Below the pieces are notes generated by a model. That model had not been told where the DNA came from and searched no databases. It saw only the letters and a list, made by a program, of their open reading frames with translations. DNA of 64,000 nucleotides from Arthrobacter cupressi. GTDB taxonomy: Bacteria; Actinomycetota; Actinomycetes; Actinomycetales; Micrococcaceae. The first letter of the stretch is position 1. Every line of letters begins with the position of its first letter. Below are positions 32,208 through 41,100 of this stretch, piece by piece. The stretch covers positions 1-64,000 of the forward strand of contig NZ_FNEI01000004.1 of NCBI RefSeq assembly GCF_900099975.1, read 5' to 3'. The translations under genes were made by a program, and so were the position numbers.

Positions 32208-32621
32208 ATGAAACACCAAAAAGACCGCGCCAGGGAAGAATCCCGGGGCGCTGTCGCCGTTGAATTTGCCCTTGTCGTTCCTTTCCTGCTCCTCCTGGTG
32301 GCCGGGATCATCGAGTTCTCCCACGCACTCGGCGTGCAGATCTCGGTAACCCAAGCCGCCAGGGAAGCGGCCCGGACGTACGCAATTACGGACGACTGGG
32401 GCAAGGCAACTGCGGCCGGCACGGCAGGGGCACCTAGCCTAAGTGGCCCCATTTCCTTTAGCCATGACATTGACTGCGAACCTGGAGACACCGTCAATGT
32501 AACCGCCCAATACACGGCGAATTCGCTCACTGGATTCGCTCTAAATGTCTCCGGAAATTTTGTTTCCTTCGCGGGGACATTCACCAGCACAGGAGTGGGG
32601 GCAATGCGATGCGGCGGCTAA
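32208..32621 (+). CDS. tadE: TadE-family pilus assembly protein (pseudopilin)
   Basis: 137 residues. ESRGAVAVEFALVVPFLLLL is the TadE signature: cleavage after Gly, Glu at mature position 5, and a long hydrophobic helix. A small extracytoplasmic domain follows with two Cys (CEPGD; MRCGG at the end). It is presumed to be processed by the A24 peptidase and to act as a minor pilin. Its last 13 bases overlap the start of the TadG-like gene. Confidence 0.85.
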   Translation: MKHQKDRAREESRGAVAVEFALVVPFLLLLVAGIIEFSHALGVQISVTQAAREAARTYAITDDWGKATAAGTAGAPSLSGPISFSHDIDCEPGDTVNVTAQYTANSLTGFALNVSGNFVSFAGTFTSTGVGAMRCGG

Positions 32622-33664
32622 CAGTGAATTCGAAACCACGCCATCGTGCGGATAAAGTCCGCGCCAATGGCAGGGAACGGGGCGCCGCCGGAGTGACGGT
32701 CGCCCTGCTACTCCTGGTCCTCATTGGTGCCGGGGCCATGGCCGTTGATGTCGGGCAGATCTACGTCGAACGTACGGAACTGCAAAACGGCGCCGACGCC
32801 GGCGCCCTCGCCGTCGCGCAGATCTGTGCTTCGAGCGCAGGATGCACCCAAGCGCAGGCCGACGCCGCAGCCGCTTCCTTGGCGAATGGAAACGCCAGGG
32901 ACGACGCCTCCACCGTCAAGTCGGTGGACCTCAGCGTCGCCAACCAGGTAACGGTTACTACAACGACCCTGAACGGCACCAGCGGAGCCGGCTTCCTCAG
33001 CAAGATGTTCGCCAGCGCACTGAACGCACCACCGGCTAGCGTCGGTGCGCAAGCAACGGCGGGACTGACCTTTCCGGGCGGCGGCGGGGCCTTTCCACTC
33101 GCGTTCTCGGACGAATGCTTTGACCTGAGCAATTCAGTTTCCACCGGGGAGATGCAAAAAATCTCTTGGAAGCCAGGGGTAACCTGCACCAATCCCTCCG
33201 GTCACACCATCCCCGGAGGCTGGGGTTGGCTGGAGGATCCCGATGCTGACTGCTACGCGGTAACAACCACCGGCAACGTTGTTGGAAGCGATCCCGGAAA
33301 CAACAAGCCCACAGCGTGCGAAATCATCCTGCAGGGCTGGCTCAACGATCTCAGCGCTGGGGAGACGGTCGAAGTCACCTTCCCGGTCTTTGACAGCGCC
33401 TCTGGTTCCGGAAATACGGGAACCTTCCACATTATCGGCTACGCGACCTTCAGCGTCGTGGGCTGGAAGTTCGGCCAGGGCGCCCCGTACGAATACCACA
33501 ACACCACTGCCGCTTTGGGCAACTCAAACCTTGCGTGCTCTGCGGGCAACGCCCGCTGCATCATCGGCCAATTCGTCAAGTACGTAACCCTCGAAGACGC
33601 CGAAGGCGGTGGGGCCGGGTCTGGGCAAAACCTCGGCACCGTCGTCGTCAAACTCATCAAATAG
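32609..33664 (+). CDS. TadG-like pilus-associated secreted protein
   Basis: 351 residues. After a basic N-terminus, RGAAGVTVALLLLVLIGAGA forms one transmembrane helix. AVDVGQIYVERTELQNGADA then matches the TadE/G-like N-terminal domain (DUF2134-type). The remainder is a Thr/Ser/Gly-rich extracytoplasmic region with several Cys that could form disulfides (CASSAGC; ECFDL; CTNPSG; ACEIIL). It lies in the tad operon, overlapping tadE by 13 bases. It may be a surface or minor pilin component; its precise role is not established. Confidence 0.8.
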   Translation: MRRLTVNSKPRHRADKVRANGRERGAAGVTVALLLLVLIGAGAMAVDVGQIYVERTELQNGADAGALAVAQICASSAGCTQAQADAAAASLANGNARDDASTVKSVDLSVANQVTVTTTTLNGTSGAGFLSKMFASALNAPPASVGAQATAGLTFPGGGGAFPLAFSDECFDLSNSVSTGEMQKISWKPGVTCTNPSGHTIPGGWGWLEDPDADCYAVTTTGNVVGSDPGNNKPTACEIILQGWLNDLSAGETVEVTFPVFDSASGSGNTGTFHIIGYATFSVVGWKFGQGAPYEYHNTTAALGNSNLACSAGNARCIIGQFVKYVTLEDAEGGGAGSGQNLGTVVVKLIK

Positions 33665-33709
33665 CGGGAGGGCACCGCCCGATTCGCGCAGTGACAAGGA
33701 GAAGGAAAA

Positions 33710-34477
33710 GTGAAAACACGCCTACTGGGAGGCATCGCTGCGCTTGTCGTGGCAGTTATTGGAACGGTGATGCTCCTTATCTACGTCCAGGGCGCCGACA
33801 GGCGTGCCCTGGCCAACACGGAGACCGAAGAGGTCTACGTCGTACAAAAGGAAATTCCGGCCGGCACTGCTGTCGCTAAGTTCGGGGACAGCGTGGTCAA
33901 AAAGGCCGTGCCGCGGTCCGCCATCGCGGAGGACAGCGTCAGGAACCTTGATGATCTGGGAAGCAAAGTCTCATCCATCGAATTCATGCCCGGCGAACAA
34001 GTGCTCACTTCCCGCATGGTGGATCCAGGCTCACAAGTCGGCCGTGGCCGGGTGGAAGTGCCGACAGGTCTCCAGGAAGTGACCGTCAAGCTCGATATCG
34101 AACGTGTCGTTGGCGGCAATATTCAAGCCGGGGACACCGTTGGAGTGCTGATGTCCTTCAAGCCCAAGGACGAGAAGGTCGGGGATATGACACAGTTGTC
34201 GCTCCACAAGGTCCTTGTCACCGCAGTCCAGGATGGTACCGGGACTCTCTCGGAAACCGCCTCGGAAACGTCCCAGTCCGATGACAGCAGCTCGCTCAAA
34301 TCCAATAAAAAATCTTCTGGGCGAGGTACATATCTGGTGACCCTTGCCCGCCCGGCCACCGACGTTGAAAAGATCGTTTTCGCTGTCGAGTTCGGAGCGG
34401 TGTACCTGAGCAAGGAACCTACCGATGCCACCCAAGGCAACTCGGGCGTCATGACTCTCGGCAAGGTAATCCGATGA
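33710..34477 (+). CDS. cpaB: Flp pilus assembly protein CpaB/RcpC (SAF domain)
   Basis: 255 residues from GTG 33710 with AAGGAGAAGG upstream. One N-terminal transmembrane helix (about 5-26) is followed by an SAF-type domain (VVQKEIPAGTAVAKFGD) and the CpaB C-terminal domain with GDTVGVLMSFKPK. A Ser/Asp/Lys-rich insertion lies at about 178-203. RcpC/CpaB proteins act in the cell envelope at the Tad secretion channel. Its stop overlaps the next start (ATGA). Confidence 0.88.
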   Translation: MKTRLLGGIAALVVAVIGTVMLLIYVQGADRRALANTETEEVYVVQKEIPAGTAVAKFGDSVVKKAVPRSAIAEDSVRNLDDLGSKVSSIEFMPGEQVLTSRMVDPGSQVGRGRVEVPTGLQEVTVKLDIERVVGGNIQAGDTVGVLMSFKPKDEKVGDMTQLSLHKVLVTAVQDGTGTLSETASETSQSDDSSSLKSNKKSSGRGTYLVTLARPATDVEKIVFAVEFGAVYLSKEPTDATQGNSGVMTLGKVIR

Positions 34478-35679
34478 GCCGCTTCATTCTGATCACACCG
34501 GACACCGACTTCGAACGCAGGGTCCGCTCGGCTACAGCCGGAATGAGTGGCAGCCTGCAATGGTTCCAGGCGGACTACCTCCCGGAAGGCCCGCAGGACA
34601 TCCTGAGCCAGCTCCTCGGCGAGCCGCCGGAAGTCCTCATCCTCGGCCCCGGGCTGGACGTCACCGATTCCCTCAAGCACGCTTCTCTGCTCGACCTGCA
34701 GTTCCCGGAAATCAGCGTAGTCCTCGCTGCCGAGCAGACGCCGGAACTGGTCCTGGCGGCAATGCGCGCCGGCGTCAGGGACATTCTGTCCCCGGCTGCC
34801 GAAGCCGATGGCATCCGGGTCATGGTGGAGCGCGCCAGCCTCGCGGCGGCAGGTCGCCGTCGGGGGCTCGCGCCAAGTGCTGCCGAGTCTCCGGACCAAG
34901 CGTCGGGCGGACGGATCATCGCCGTCATGTCCCCCAAGGGAGGCGTCGGCAAGACCACCGTGGCTACCAACCTCGCCGTGGGACTCGGCGCGATGGCCCC
35001 GATGGGCGTCGTCATCGTGGACCTGGACCTCCAGTTCGGCGATGTCGCAAGCGGTCTGCTCCTGGAACCCGAGCACACGATCACAGACGCCGTCCTCGGG
35101 CCGGCCAGCCAGGACTCCATGGTGCTCAAGACCTACCTAAGCGTCCACCCGGCGAGCATCTACGCGCTCTGCGCTCCCCGGAACCCCGTGGAGATGGACC
35201 GCATCAAGGCCGAGCATGTCACAAACCTCCTGGAACAGCTACGGCACGAATTCCAGTACGTCGTCATCGACACGGCTCCGGGTCTCGGCGAGCACGTCCT
35301 GGCGGCTTTGGAACAGGCCACCGACGCCGTGTGGGTCTGCGGCATGGATATCCCCAGTATCCGCGGTCTTCGCACCGGCCTCGGCGTTCTCGACGAACTG
35401 CAGTTGCTACCGCAGCACCGCCATGTCGTCTTGAACATGGCCGATCCGAAGAGTGGTCTGAGGCTTCCGGATGTGGAGGCGACCATCGGGGTTCCGGTGG
35501 ATGTCGCCATTCCGCGTTCAAAAACTCTGCCGTTCTCCACTAATAAGGGCGTCCCCCTGCTGCAGGACAACAGGCGGGATTCTGCAACCAAGGGACTCCG
35601 TTCCCTAGTTGAACGCTTCAAGCCCAATTGGGACGAACGAACCCACAAGCAACTCCACAGAAGGGCGGTAGTCCGGTGA
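34474..35679 (+). CDS. tadZ: Tad pilus localisation ATPase TadZ/CpaE
   Basis: 401 residues. Residues about 1-125 resemble a receiver-like domain without clear phospho-acceptor signature. A MinD/ParA-type ATPase follows with the deviant Walker A SPKGGVGKTTVATNLA and the strand VIVDLDLQFGD. TadZ/CpaE localises the pilus machine at the cell pole or membrane. It is coupled to cpaB and tadA by 4-base overlaps. Confidence 0.9.
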   Translation: MSRFILITPDTDFERRVRSATAGMSGSLQWFQADYLPEGPQDILSQLLGEPPEVLILGPGLDVTDSLKHASLLDLQFPEISVVLAAEQTPELVLAAMRAGVRDILSPAAEADGIRVMVERASLAAAGRRRGLAPSAAESPDQASGGRIIAVMSPKGGVGKTTVATNLAVGLGAMAPMGVVIVDLDLQFGDVASGLLLEPEHTITDAVLGPASQDSMVLKTYLSVHPASIYALCAPRNPVEMDRIKAEHVTNLLEQLRHEFQYVVIDTAPGLGEHVLAALEQATDAVWVCGMDIPSIRGLRTGLGVLDELQLLPQHRHVVLNMADPKSGLRLPDVEATIGVPVDVAIPRSKTLPFSTNKGVPLLQDNRRDSATKGLRSLVERFKPNWDERTHKQLHRRAVVR

Positions 35680-37157
35680 ACCTCTCACGCAGGCTCGAAA
35701 GCCTTCACGGTGACGAACCCTCCGGCGGCGGAGCCACTGCTCCGGACGATGGGGTCTACGCGGCGTCAACCGAGTCTCCCACTCTCAGCCGTTTCCAGGA
35801 AGTCCGTGCGGCCGAGGCAGCTCAAGCCGTTTCGCAACGTGAAGTTGGAACGCAATCTACAGCCCTCGCCAGTGAGGCACTTGGGAGCCTCAAGGAGCGC
35901 GCCACCGCGGCCCTGTACGAACGCATGGGCTCGCGGCTGACAGACTCCAGCTTGGACGAGGCGGAACTGCACCAGTACGTCCGCGACGAGCTGAAGCTCG
36001 TGGTCGATGCCGAGCAGGTTCCCCTCACTGCCGCAGAACGTCATCGCCTGACCTCCGAAATCATCGATGATGTCCTGGGGCACGGACCGATCCAACGGTT
36101 CCTCGACGATCCGGAAATCACTGAAGTGATGGTCAATCGATACGACAGCGTCTATGTCGAGCGGTATGGCCGGCTATTCAAGACAGAAGCGAAATTCACT
36201 TCAGACGAAGCCCTTCGCAAAGTCATCGAACGGATCGTCTCCCGGGTCGGCCGCCGCATTGATGAATCGTCACCCCTGGTGGACGCACGCCTTGCCGACG
36301 GTTCCCGCGTGAACGCCATCATCCCGCCTCTGGCCGTAAACGGCCCATCCCTCACCATTCGAAAGTTTGGCCGGGAGGCACTGACGGTCAACAAACTCAT
36401 CGAGTTCGGCAGCCTGACGCCGGAAATGGCAGAACTCCTCCGGGCCTGCGTGCTGGCCCGGATGAACATCATTGTTTCCGGTGGTACCGGTACCGGCAAG
36501 ACCACCTTGCTGAACGTTCTCTCCTCCTTCATCCCTCCGGACGACAGGATCGTCACCATCGAGGACGCGGTGGAACTCCAGCTGCAGCAGGAACATGTCA
36601 TCCGCCTGGAAAGTCGTCCGGCCAACATTGAAGGGCGCGGGGAAGTCACCATCCGCGACCTGGTGCGGAACTCCCTGCGCATGCGTCCCGACCGCATCGT
36701 GGTTGGCGAGGTCCGCGGCGGAGAATCCCTGGACATGCTCCAGGCCATGAACACCGGCCACGACGGCTCCATCTCGACCGTTCACGCCAACTCGCCGCGC
36801 GACGCAATCGCCCGCTTGGAAACCTTGGTCCTCATGGCGGGCATGGACCTACCACTGCGGGCCATCCGGGAGCAGGTCGCCTCCGCGGTGAACCTGATTG
36901 TGCACATCACCAGATTGCGTGACGGTACCCGCCGCATCACGCACCTGACCGAGGTCCAGGGCATGGAAGGCGACATCGTGACCCTTCAGGATGCCTTCGT
37001 TTTCGACTACTCGGCAGGGGTCGATGCCAACGGCCGGTTCCTCGGCAAGCCGATGCCCACGGGTGTACGCCCCCGGTTCACCGACCGCTTCGCGGAGCTC
37101 GGGATTCCGGTTTCACCGGCGGTGTTCGGTGCCTTTGCTCCGGGGGTACGGCGATGA
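35676..37157 (+). CDS. tadA: Tad pilus assembly ATPase TadA/CpaF
   Basis: 493 residues from GTG 35676, whose GTGA overlaps the tadZ stop; an in-frame ATG at 35628 is inside tadZ. The N-terminal domain (about 80-250) precedes the secretion ATPase core: Walker A GGTGTGKTT (269-277), the Asp-box region with EDAVELQL, Walker B RMRPDRIVVGEVRGGE and the His box HDGSISTVHANSPRDA. It is a bifunctional motor of the GspE/VirB11 family that powers Flp pilus assembly. Confidence 0.95.
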   Translation: MNLSRRLESLHGDEPSGGGATAPDDGVYAASTESPTLSRFQEVRAAEAAQAVSQREVGTQSTALASEALGSLKERATAALYERMGSRLTDSSLDEAELHQYVRDELKLVVDAEQVPLTAAERHRLTSEIIDDVLGHGPIQRFLDDPEITEVMVNRYDSVYVERYGRLFKTEAKFTSDEALRKVIERIVSRVGRRIDESSPLVDARLADGSRVNAIIPPLAVNGPSLTIRKFGREALTVNKLIEFGSLTPEMAELLRACVLARMNIIVSGGTGTGKTTLLNVLSSFIPPDDRIVTIEDAVELQLQQEHVIRLESRPANIEGRGEVTIRDLVRNSLRMRPDRIVVGEVRGGESLDMLQAMNTGHDGSISTVHANSPRDAIARLETLVLMAGMDLPLRAIREQVASAVNLIVHITRLRDGTRRITHLTEVQGMEGDIVTLQDAFVFDYSAGVDANGRFLGKPMPTGVRPRFTDRFAELGIPVSPAVFGAFAPGVRR

Positions 37158-38107
37158 ACGCCGCTGCTGGCCAGTCCATCATGTTGGTGGCGGGGCTGGT
37201 CGGGGTATACCTGGCGTTGCTGCTCGTGGTGCTGTTGGTGCTCAAGCCCAGCCGGACCCTCGACCTCCAACGGCGCCAGCCTGGAATCCAAGCCCGACAA
37301 TCAGCTTTGACGGTACTTACCGATAATGCAAAAGGGGCCATTGACTCAAGGATCCATAGTGGCTCGGGCGGGCTGCTCTCTCAGGCCCGGCTGGATGCGG
37401 CCGGGCTCAAGAAGCAGGCATCTGACTACATCCTAATTTCAAGCGTCGTAGTGCTACTCGCCGGCGTTGTCGGATTTCTCCTTGCAGGCCTCTTGTTCGC
37501 CATCCTGATGTGCCTTGTCGCCATGTTGGGTCTGTTCCTGACGTTGAAGCTCCTGACGTACCGGCGCCAGTCACGGTTCGATGAACAGGTCCCAGATACT
37601 CTCCAAATGCTGACTGGTGGTATGCGGGCCGGCCATAGCTTACTGCGGGCCGTCGACGCGGCGGCCAAGGAAAGCGAATCCCCGATGTCCGAGGAACTCA
37701 CCCGGATTGTGAACGAAACCAGGATCGGCCGGGATCTCGGCGAGTCGATGAACGAAGTCGCCGCCAGGACCTCGAACGAGGACTTCACGTGGATTACTCA
37801 GGCCATTGAAATCCATCGCGAAGTCGGCGGCGATCTGGCGGAAGTCCTGGACCATGTGGGCGAAACCATCCGTGACAGGAACCAGATCCGCAGGCAGGTG
37901 AGTGCACTCAGCGCAGAAGGAAGGGTCTCGGCGTTGGTCCTCGTCGCGCTTCCGGTGGTCATGTTTGTGGTGCTGTGCTTCATCAATCCCCTGTACGCGC
38001 AGACGTTTACGTCTACGTTCCCCGGATTCGTCATGATTGCCGTGACGGTAGTCATGCTCACCCTGGGTTCTCTCTGGCTCAACCGTCTCATCAAGCCGAA
38101 GTACTAG
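37154..38107 (+). CDS. tadB: Tad pilus inner-membrane platform protein TadB
   Basis: 317 residues, with an N-terminal helix, a paired helix near 90-140, a cytoplasmic T2SSF domain (about 150-275, with DTLQMLTGGMRAGHSLLRAV) and two C-terminal helices. It starts within the tadA stop (ATGA). It is the GspF-like platform partner of TadC. Confidence 0.9.
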   Translation: MNAAAGQSIMLVAGLVGVYLALLLVVLLVLKPSRTLDLQRRQPGIQARQSALTVLTDNAKGAIDSRIHSGSGGLLSQARLDAAGLKKQASDYILISSVVVLLAGVVGFLLAGLLFAILMCLVAMLGLFLTLKLLTYRRQSRFDEQVPDTLQMLTGGMRAGHSLLRAVDAAAKESESPMSEELTRIVNETRIGRDLGESMNEVAARTSNEDFTWITQAIEIHREVGGDLAEVLDHVGETIRDRNQIRRQVSALSAEGRVSALVLVALPVVMFVVLCFINPLYAQTFTSTFPGFVMIAVTVVMLTLGSLWLNRLIKPKY

Positions 38108-38116
38108 GAGTCAGTC

Positions 38117-38995
38117 ATGCAGATCTACGCATATGCCGCCATGCTGGCAATAGTTGCGCCAGTGTCCTGGATGGTGTGGCTCGCTCTAACCGGAGACCGC
38201 GCCGCCATGCGGAACATTCGGAGGAACCTCGGACAGAAAACAGCCGTCGCCGTCAGGCCGGCAAATGCCGGCCAATGGTTGTCAGGCATTTCCCGACAGA
38301 TTGCACCAGCCGGGTACGTGGCTTGGCTTGACAAGCAATTGGCCGGAGCCGGGCGGCCCAAAGACTGGCCGCTGGAAAGAATCCTGATGGTCAAGCCGCT
38401 GATGGCCTTGGGCGGCGCGGTCCTCGGAGTCATGCTCTATCTCGGGGACCGCTCACCCGGCAAGGCGCTCCTTGGTCTCGCAGCAACTGCCCTCGCCTAT
38501 TTCGTCCCGGACATCCTCATCCGTTCCAACGCCCAGAAGCGTCGGGAGGCAATGAAGCTGGCTCTTCCCAACGCCTTGGACCAGATGCTCATCTCGGTCC
38601 AGGCAGGCCTTGGGTTCGAAGCCGCCATGGCACGGGCTGCAGAGAACGGAAAAGGGCCCCTCGCCGACGAGTTCATCCGGACCCTCCAGGACATCCAGGT
38701 GGGTCGGAGCCGGAAGGAAGCCTACTTGGACCTTTCCGAGCGCGTGGATGTGAGGGACGTCCGCAGCTTCGTCCGGGCAGTCGTCCAAGCCGACGCCTAC
38801 GGCATCGCTATTGCGAAGGTACTCAAGGCGCAAGCCGGTGAAATGCGGCTCAAGCGCCGGCAGCGTGCCGAGGAACATGCCATGAAGATCCCGGTCAAGA
38901 TCCTCTTCCCCCTGATCACCTGCATTTTCCCGGCTTTGCTCGTGATCATCCTGGGTCCGGCGGTACTGTCCATCGCCGCGATGTTCGCGGGGTAG
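38117..38995 (+). CDS. tadC: Tad pilus inner-membrane platform protein TadC
   Basis: 292 residues. The T2SSF domain shows ALPNALDQMLISVQAGLGFE and RAEEHAMKIPVKILFPLITC, the standard TadC C-terminal motif. It begins nine bases after tadB with GGAG in the gap. Confidence 0.9.
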   Translation: MQIYAYAAMLAIVAPVSWMVWLALTGDRAAMRNIRRNLGQKTAVAVRPANAGQWLSGISRQIAPAGYVAWLDKQLAGAGRPKDWPLERILMVKPLMALGGAVLGVMLYLGDRSPGKALLGLAATALAYFVPDILIRSNAQKRREAMKLALPNALDQMLISVQAGLGFEAAMARAAENGKGPLADEFIRTLQDIQVGRSRKEAYLDLSERVDVRDVRSFVRAVVQADAYGIAIAKVLKAQAGEMRLKRRQRAEEHAMKIPVKILFPLITCIFPALLVIILGPAVLSIAAMFAG

Positions 38996-39000
38996 CGGCA

Positions 39001-39207
39001 ATGTCAGGCCAGGAACGGGACGACAGCGTCCCCGCAGAGCATGCACCCGAGGACAAAGAGCGCGGAAGCATGGCCACCGAGTATTCGGTCCTGATGGCCT
39101 TCATGATCACGCTGATCATGGTAGGAGTCACCGCGTTCGGTTTGGCGTTGAGTGGGCACTACGACTACCTCAACGCCACGTTGAAAACGGCCCTAGGCCT
39201 CCCCTGA
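39001..39207 (+). CDS. Flp-type prepilin 2 (minor pilin)
   Basis: 68 residues beginning five bases after the tadC stop. A long, very acidic leader of about 27 residues ends KERG, and the predicted mature protein starts SMATEYSVLMAF with Glu5/Tyr6, as in Flp. A hydrophobic helix (MAFMITLIMVGVTAFGLAL) and a short tail follow. It differs from the first pilin in leader charge and helix sequence, so it is probably a second, minor pilin or pseudopilin of the same machine. A small gene like this is easily missed. Confidence 0.78.
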   Translation: MSGQERDDSVPAEHAPEDKERGSMATEYSVLMAFMITLIMVGVTAFGLALSGHYDYLNATLKTALGLP

Positions 39208-39341
39208 CCCTCCAACCACCAAGCCGCCTGTCTGGGCAGGCATTGGAGTACCTCGACGCCACCACCGGCAGTTGCTGGACCTGTCGGAGGGAGGTACCCG
39301 ATTTGGCACCCTTTGCGAGGGGGCGCCGCTAAACCGACCAC

Positions 39342-39395
39342 CCGGTACCCAGAGCCGCAGTGGTCATCCCGACCCCCTTCCGGTACCCAGAGCCG
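39342..39395. repeat. 16-base direct repeat (2 copies)
   Basis: CCGGTACCCAGAGCCG occurs at 39342-39357 and 39380-39395. The second copy forms part of the terminator hairpin. Confidence 0.7.
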
Positions 39396-39403
39396 GAAGG
39401 GGG
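39373..39403. terminator. bidirectional terminator of the tad operon and the lipoprotein unit
   Basis: CCCCCTTCCGG/CCGGAAGGGGG arms (11 bases, perfect) with a 9-base loop, followed by TCATTC, lie between convergent units. Confidence 0.8.
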
Positions 39404-39429
39404 TCATTCAACGTTCGGGATGTGGGCGC

Positions 39430-39930
39430 TCAGCGCCCCGCCGGCAGTTGGTAAACAGCCACGTAAACGGTCCCGGTCTTCGACGGCGGGATAACCGCCC
39501 GGAACGCAGGGCCGCGGCCGTAGTCCGAGTCCTTGGAACAGAGCGTTGAGCCCTCCTCGAGATGAACACCGCGGAGGAGCTTCGCGTCCTGCGCGACGAT
39601 TCGGGCATCCGGAGCCACCATTGCACCCGCGGATTCGCAGGCGGCAGTCATCTCCGCACTGTCCGCCGTGAAAGTGGTTAGGGACGCGTTCTGAAACGGT
39701 TCCAGCGGGCTCCGGTCCACTGTGAAATCCCGGGCATCTGCCGGCAGTGCGAGCCCGAAAGGTTCGAAGAGGGAATCCACGACGGCGCGCGCATCGGCAG
39801 GTGCGTTGGATTCAGTTTCCATGTCTGTTCCTGTCGTCGTACTCCGTGTGCGGCCGGAATCCCCCGGAACCGCACATCCAGCCAGCAAGAGCCCGGCTAT
39901 CGCGAGGCAAAGCATCGCACGCGCGCTCAT
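39430..39930 (-). CDS. small lipoprotein coupled to a WXG100-like gene
   Basis: 166 residues. The signal peptide MSARAMLCLAIAGLLLAGC has lipobox LAGC (Cys19), so the protein is likely anchored outside the membrane. The mature part has two further Cys (ACESAG, TLCSKD) that could pair. No family is recognised. Its ATG overlaps the stop of the upstream WXG100-like gene (ATGA), so the two are made together. In polymorphic toxin or ESX loci such a partner can be an immunity or assembly protein; that role is inferred from arrangement only. Confidence 0.7.
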   Translation of the reverse strand: MSARAMLCLAIAGLLLAGCAVPGDSGRTRSTTTGTDMETESNAPADARAVVDSLFEPFGLALPADARDFTVDRSPLEPFQNASLTTFTADSAEMTAACESAGAMVAPDARIVAQDAKLLRGVHLEEGSTLCSKDSDYGRGPAFRAVIPPSKTGTVYVAVYQLPAGR

Positions 39931-41030
39931 TTCATGGTTCCCGAGCTCTGGCGCGTGGAAGACTCACCTGTCATGTTGTAGTTCTGCGCGATGCCCACCT
40001 CGTTGAGCCTTCCCAGCTGTTCGTCGGATACGTTCAAGGGTCCGATGTCCGTGGACTTGCCCCCGTCCCAGTTGTAACGGTCACGATAGCTCACGCTGGT
40101 CTCTGTCTTGTAAGTCCACTCCCCACCAGCCGTGCTTGGCGGGTACACCGTTACCTGCCCCTGGGTGCTGTAGCTGAGCCCGCCACTGGCGTAGAACCAG
40201 TCAGCACTCTCATCCTTACCGATGTAATAGCCCTTCCAGCCAGTGTTCACCGGATACGTCACCGGCCCGGTTGCGCCGGAATTCCTGGCGTCCTCGACGG
40301 CGCTCTTGGCAAGGTTCTCAACGTCGGCATCCGCCTGGCTGGAGAAGCCGGGGGCATCCTCAAGGATTTGGTCTACGTCCTGTTCGAGGGGTTCGCCGGA
40401 GTTCCCGAGGAAGTGGAGCAGGTTCCGCGAGGCGTTCGGAATCAGGGGCGCGGCGGCATTGGCCGCTGCTTCAACGCCCACCTTAGTGGCGTGCTCCCCC
40501 AGTCCGGCGTCGTCGGAACCATGTTCCTGCGAATCCGGGTCGGACTTCCACGGCGGCGTGTCGGGCTTCGGGACCGATTCGCCGGGCACCGGCTCGCCGA
40601 GCCCTCCAGGGAAGGGTTCCTGCCCTGGTGTCTCTCCGCCGTGATCACCGCCGTCGTCATCGCCGCGCCCGGTCCTCGATCCGGCGGAACCCCGGGACTC
40701 ATCCCTGCGGTCACCGTTGCCGGATCCGCCGTCTGGAGGGCCGCCGCCCGCCCCGGCCGCTCCCTGGCTGGCTTTCTCCTGCTCGTCGGCGTTGGCCTGA
40801 AGCGCTTTGGCGGCCTGCAGGAGGCTCTGCACAACGAACTTTGAGCGCGGCATCAGCTCGCTCTGCCACGACTGGCGGAAGCCCTGCATGTCCGGTCCCA
40901 GCCACGCGGCGGGCGCATCCAGGAACGAGGAAAGGTTCCTGGTCAAGGCACCGATCTTGTCGGCGCTCTTCGCCATCTGCTTCGAGAGGGCCCGCAACTG
41001 GGCAGGGTCAGCACCAACAAACGAGGTCAT
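39927..41030 (-). CDS. WXG100-like secreted protein with C-terminal RYNWDGGK domain
   Basis: 367 residues from ATG 41030 (AGGAT upstream); the ATG at 41066 lacks a ribosome site. Residues 1-95 form a helical hairpin with W43-L-G45 at the turn and a second helix FRQSWQSELMPRSKFVV, matching WXG100/ESX substrates. A Gly/Pro/Asp/Glu-rich disordered linker (about 95-190) follows. The C-terminal domain (about 255-367) is aromatic, with NTGWKGYYIGK, SYRDRYNWDGGKST and LNEVGIAQNYNMTGESS. I have seen a similar domain in large actinobacterial secreted proteins of unknown function. No nuclease or protease motif is visible. No ESX secretion genes are in the window. Confidence 0.65.
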   Translation of the reverse strand: MTSFVGADPAQLRALSKQMAKSADKIGALTRNLSSFLDAPAAWLGPDMQGFRQSWQSELMPRSKFVVQSLLQAAKALQANADEQEKASQGAAGAGGGPPDGGSGNGDRRDESRGSAGSRTGRGDDDGGDHGGETPGQEPFPGGLGEPVPGESVPKPDTPPWKSDPDSQEHGSDDAGLGEHATKVGVEAAANAAAPLIPNASRNLLHFLGNSGEPLEQDVDQILEDAPGFSSQADADVENLAKSAVEDARNSGATGPVTYPVNTGWKGYYIGKDESADWFYASGGLSYSTQGQVTVYPPSTAGGEWTYKTETSVSYRDRYNWDGGKSTDIGPLNVSDEQLGRLNEVGIAQNYNMTGESSTRQSSGTMK

Positions 41031-41100
41031 CCCAGCATCCTGCCAAACCAAGTCGCAAAGTCCCATGGGCAGACCTTCCCATGGAAACTGCGGCTGAAAG

